Made by a program: the position numbers and the translations under genes. Shown here in pieces: positions 5,623 through 5,863 of a stretch of 5,863 bases of DNA. Source of the DNA: Burkholderiales bacterium. Lineage in GTDB: Bacteria > Pseudomonadota > Gammaproteobacteria > Burkholderiales > JACMKV01. Every line of letters begins with the position of its first letter. Position 1 is the first letter of the stretch. The notes under the pieces are model-generated. The model was given only the letters and a program-made list of their open reading frames with translations. It was not told the origin of the DNA and made no database searches. The stretch is from positions 1 to 5,863 of the forward strand of contig JACMKV010000291.1 in the NCBI GenBank assembly GCA_014379915.1, given 5' to 3'.

Positions 5623-5759
5623 TAGGGAACCTCTGCACAAGTCAAAAACAGCCGTCTTTGCGAGCGCAGCGAAGCAATCTTGTCGTTCCTTTCCAATTCG
5701 TTACGAGATTGCTTCGTCACTGCGTTCCTCGCAAAGACGGCTTATGCAGAGCTTCCCTA
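5623..5759. repeat. 137-bp palindromic MITE/REP-like element
   Basis: The ends TAGGGAACCTCTGCACAAG (5623-5641) and the reverse complement of 5741-5759 agree at 17 of 19 positions. Further in, 5651-5680 and the reverse complement of 5706-5741 match as GCCGTCTTTGCGAG, CGCAG and CGAAGCAATCT. They differ by two small gaps (GAA and TGA-type insertions in the high arm). The whole element can fold into a long hairpin with a loop around 5681-5705. The word family TTTGCGAG...GAAGCAATCT resembles dispersed palindromic repeats I recall from several proteobacterial genomes. The element adjoins, and apparently removed, the 5' end of the transposase. Confidence 0.75.
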
Positions 5760-5863
5760 GCGAGTATTTGAATCCAGGCAGGCGTCAGAAGTGGCCCCAC
5801 GCAGTCGGACAGTTTTTCGGGATTCTTAAGTGAAAGCTCTGCGGTTCAGGCCACCGCAACCAG
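5760..5863. other. Right-edge sequence without a recognisable gene
   Basis: The 104 bases to the window end contain no complete ORF with a recognisable product. The stretch from about 5787 (AGAAGTGGCCCCACGCAGTC, then GGACAGTTTTTC) has the feel of an IS3-family terminus followed by an untranslated leader, but this is recollection of style rather than a demonstrable match. Confidence 0.2.

Larger units (their letters stand above)
4828..5759 (-). mobile_element. Decayed IS1595-family insertion sequence with possible terminal repeats
   Basis: The interior carries an IS1595-type transposase pseudogene. The low end reads TAGGGAGCCGCTGATTTA (from 4828). The reverse complement of the high end, ending at 5759, reads TAGGGAAGCTCTGCATAA. 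The two agree at 12 of 18 positions as inward-facing imperfect inverted repeats. No matching target duplication was seen outside these ends, so the boundaries are uncertain. The high end is also the end of the palindromic element at 5623-5759, so the true IS end may instead be near 5622 with a separate repeat beside it. Confidence 0.4.

Noticed and set aside
5758..5763. CTAGCG on both sides of the palindromic element as a target duplication
   Set aside because: Using CTAGCG at 5611-5616 and 5756-5763 as flanks would cut through the matched terminal repeats and leave unmatched ends, so it is probably coincidence.
1..5863. CRISPR array, tRNA or rRNA genes
   Set aside because: No regularly spaced direct repeats, no tRNA-like TTCGA-arm or acceptor pairs, and no rRNA signatures were found by eye.

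Overview
The window has the look of a mid-to-high GC Gram-negative proteobacterium, perhaps a betaproteobacterium. The signs are Sec-type signal peptides, inner-membrane c-di-GMP signalling, a TSUP permease, an FAH-fold hydrolase and a palindromic repeat of a kind scattered in such genomes. The taxon is an inference, because nothing here is diagnostic. Every gene recognised lies on the minus strand, so transcription runs from high to low coordinates.

Region 1 (1-2683) is a tightly coupled gene pair. A solitary PhnD-type periplasmic binding protein (1847-2683) is followed after 2 nt by a membrane-bound HAMP-GGDEF-EAL protein (1-1844). The second gene runs off the left edge, so 614 residues are visible and the last part of the EAL domain is missing. 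No ABC permease or ATPase gene is present. The likely arrangement is a periplasmic ligand sensor controlling a bifunctional c-di-GMP enzyme, by analogy with NspS-MbaA and ScrB-ScrC.

Region 2 (2684-2915) is a 232-nt intergenic stretch. It holds a candidate sigma-70 promoter for the pair, a nested inverted repeat just upstream of the -35 box, and two hairpins downstream of the next gene.

Region 3 (2916-4526) is an apparent operon. It starts with a 38-codon GTG-initiated ORF encoding a signal peptide, probably the stump of a branched-chain-amino-acid-type binding protein. The ORF overlaps the start of a TSUP (TauE/SafE) permease, which is followed after 10 nt by an FAH-family hydrolase or decarboxylase. 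The permease and enzyme together suggest handling of a small organic acid, substrate unknown.

Region 4 (4527-4827) has no convincing gene. It carries a 17-bp perfect palindrome, a terminator-like hairpin and repeated CCGGCGC words, and could be the operon's regulatory leader.

Region 5 (4828-5759) is insertion-sequence debris. It contains an IS1595-family transposase pseudogene with at least three frameshifts and one nonsense codon. The 5' end of that pseudogene abuts a 137-bp palindromic, MITE-like element with 19-bp terminal inverted repeats. The last 104 bases have no recognisable gene and may be the edge of another element.
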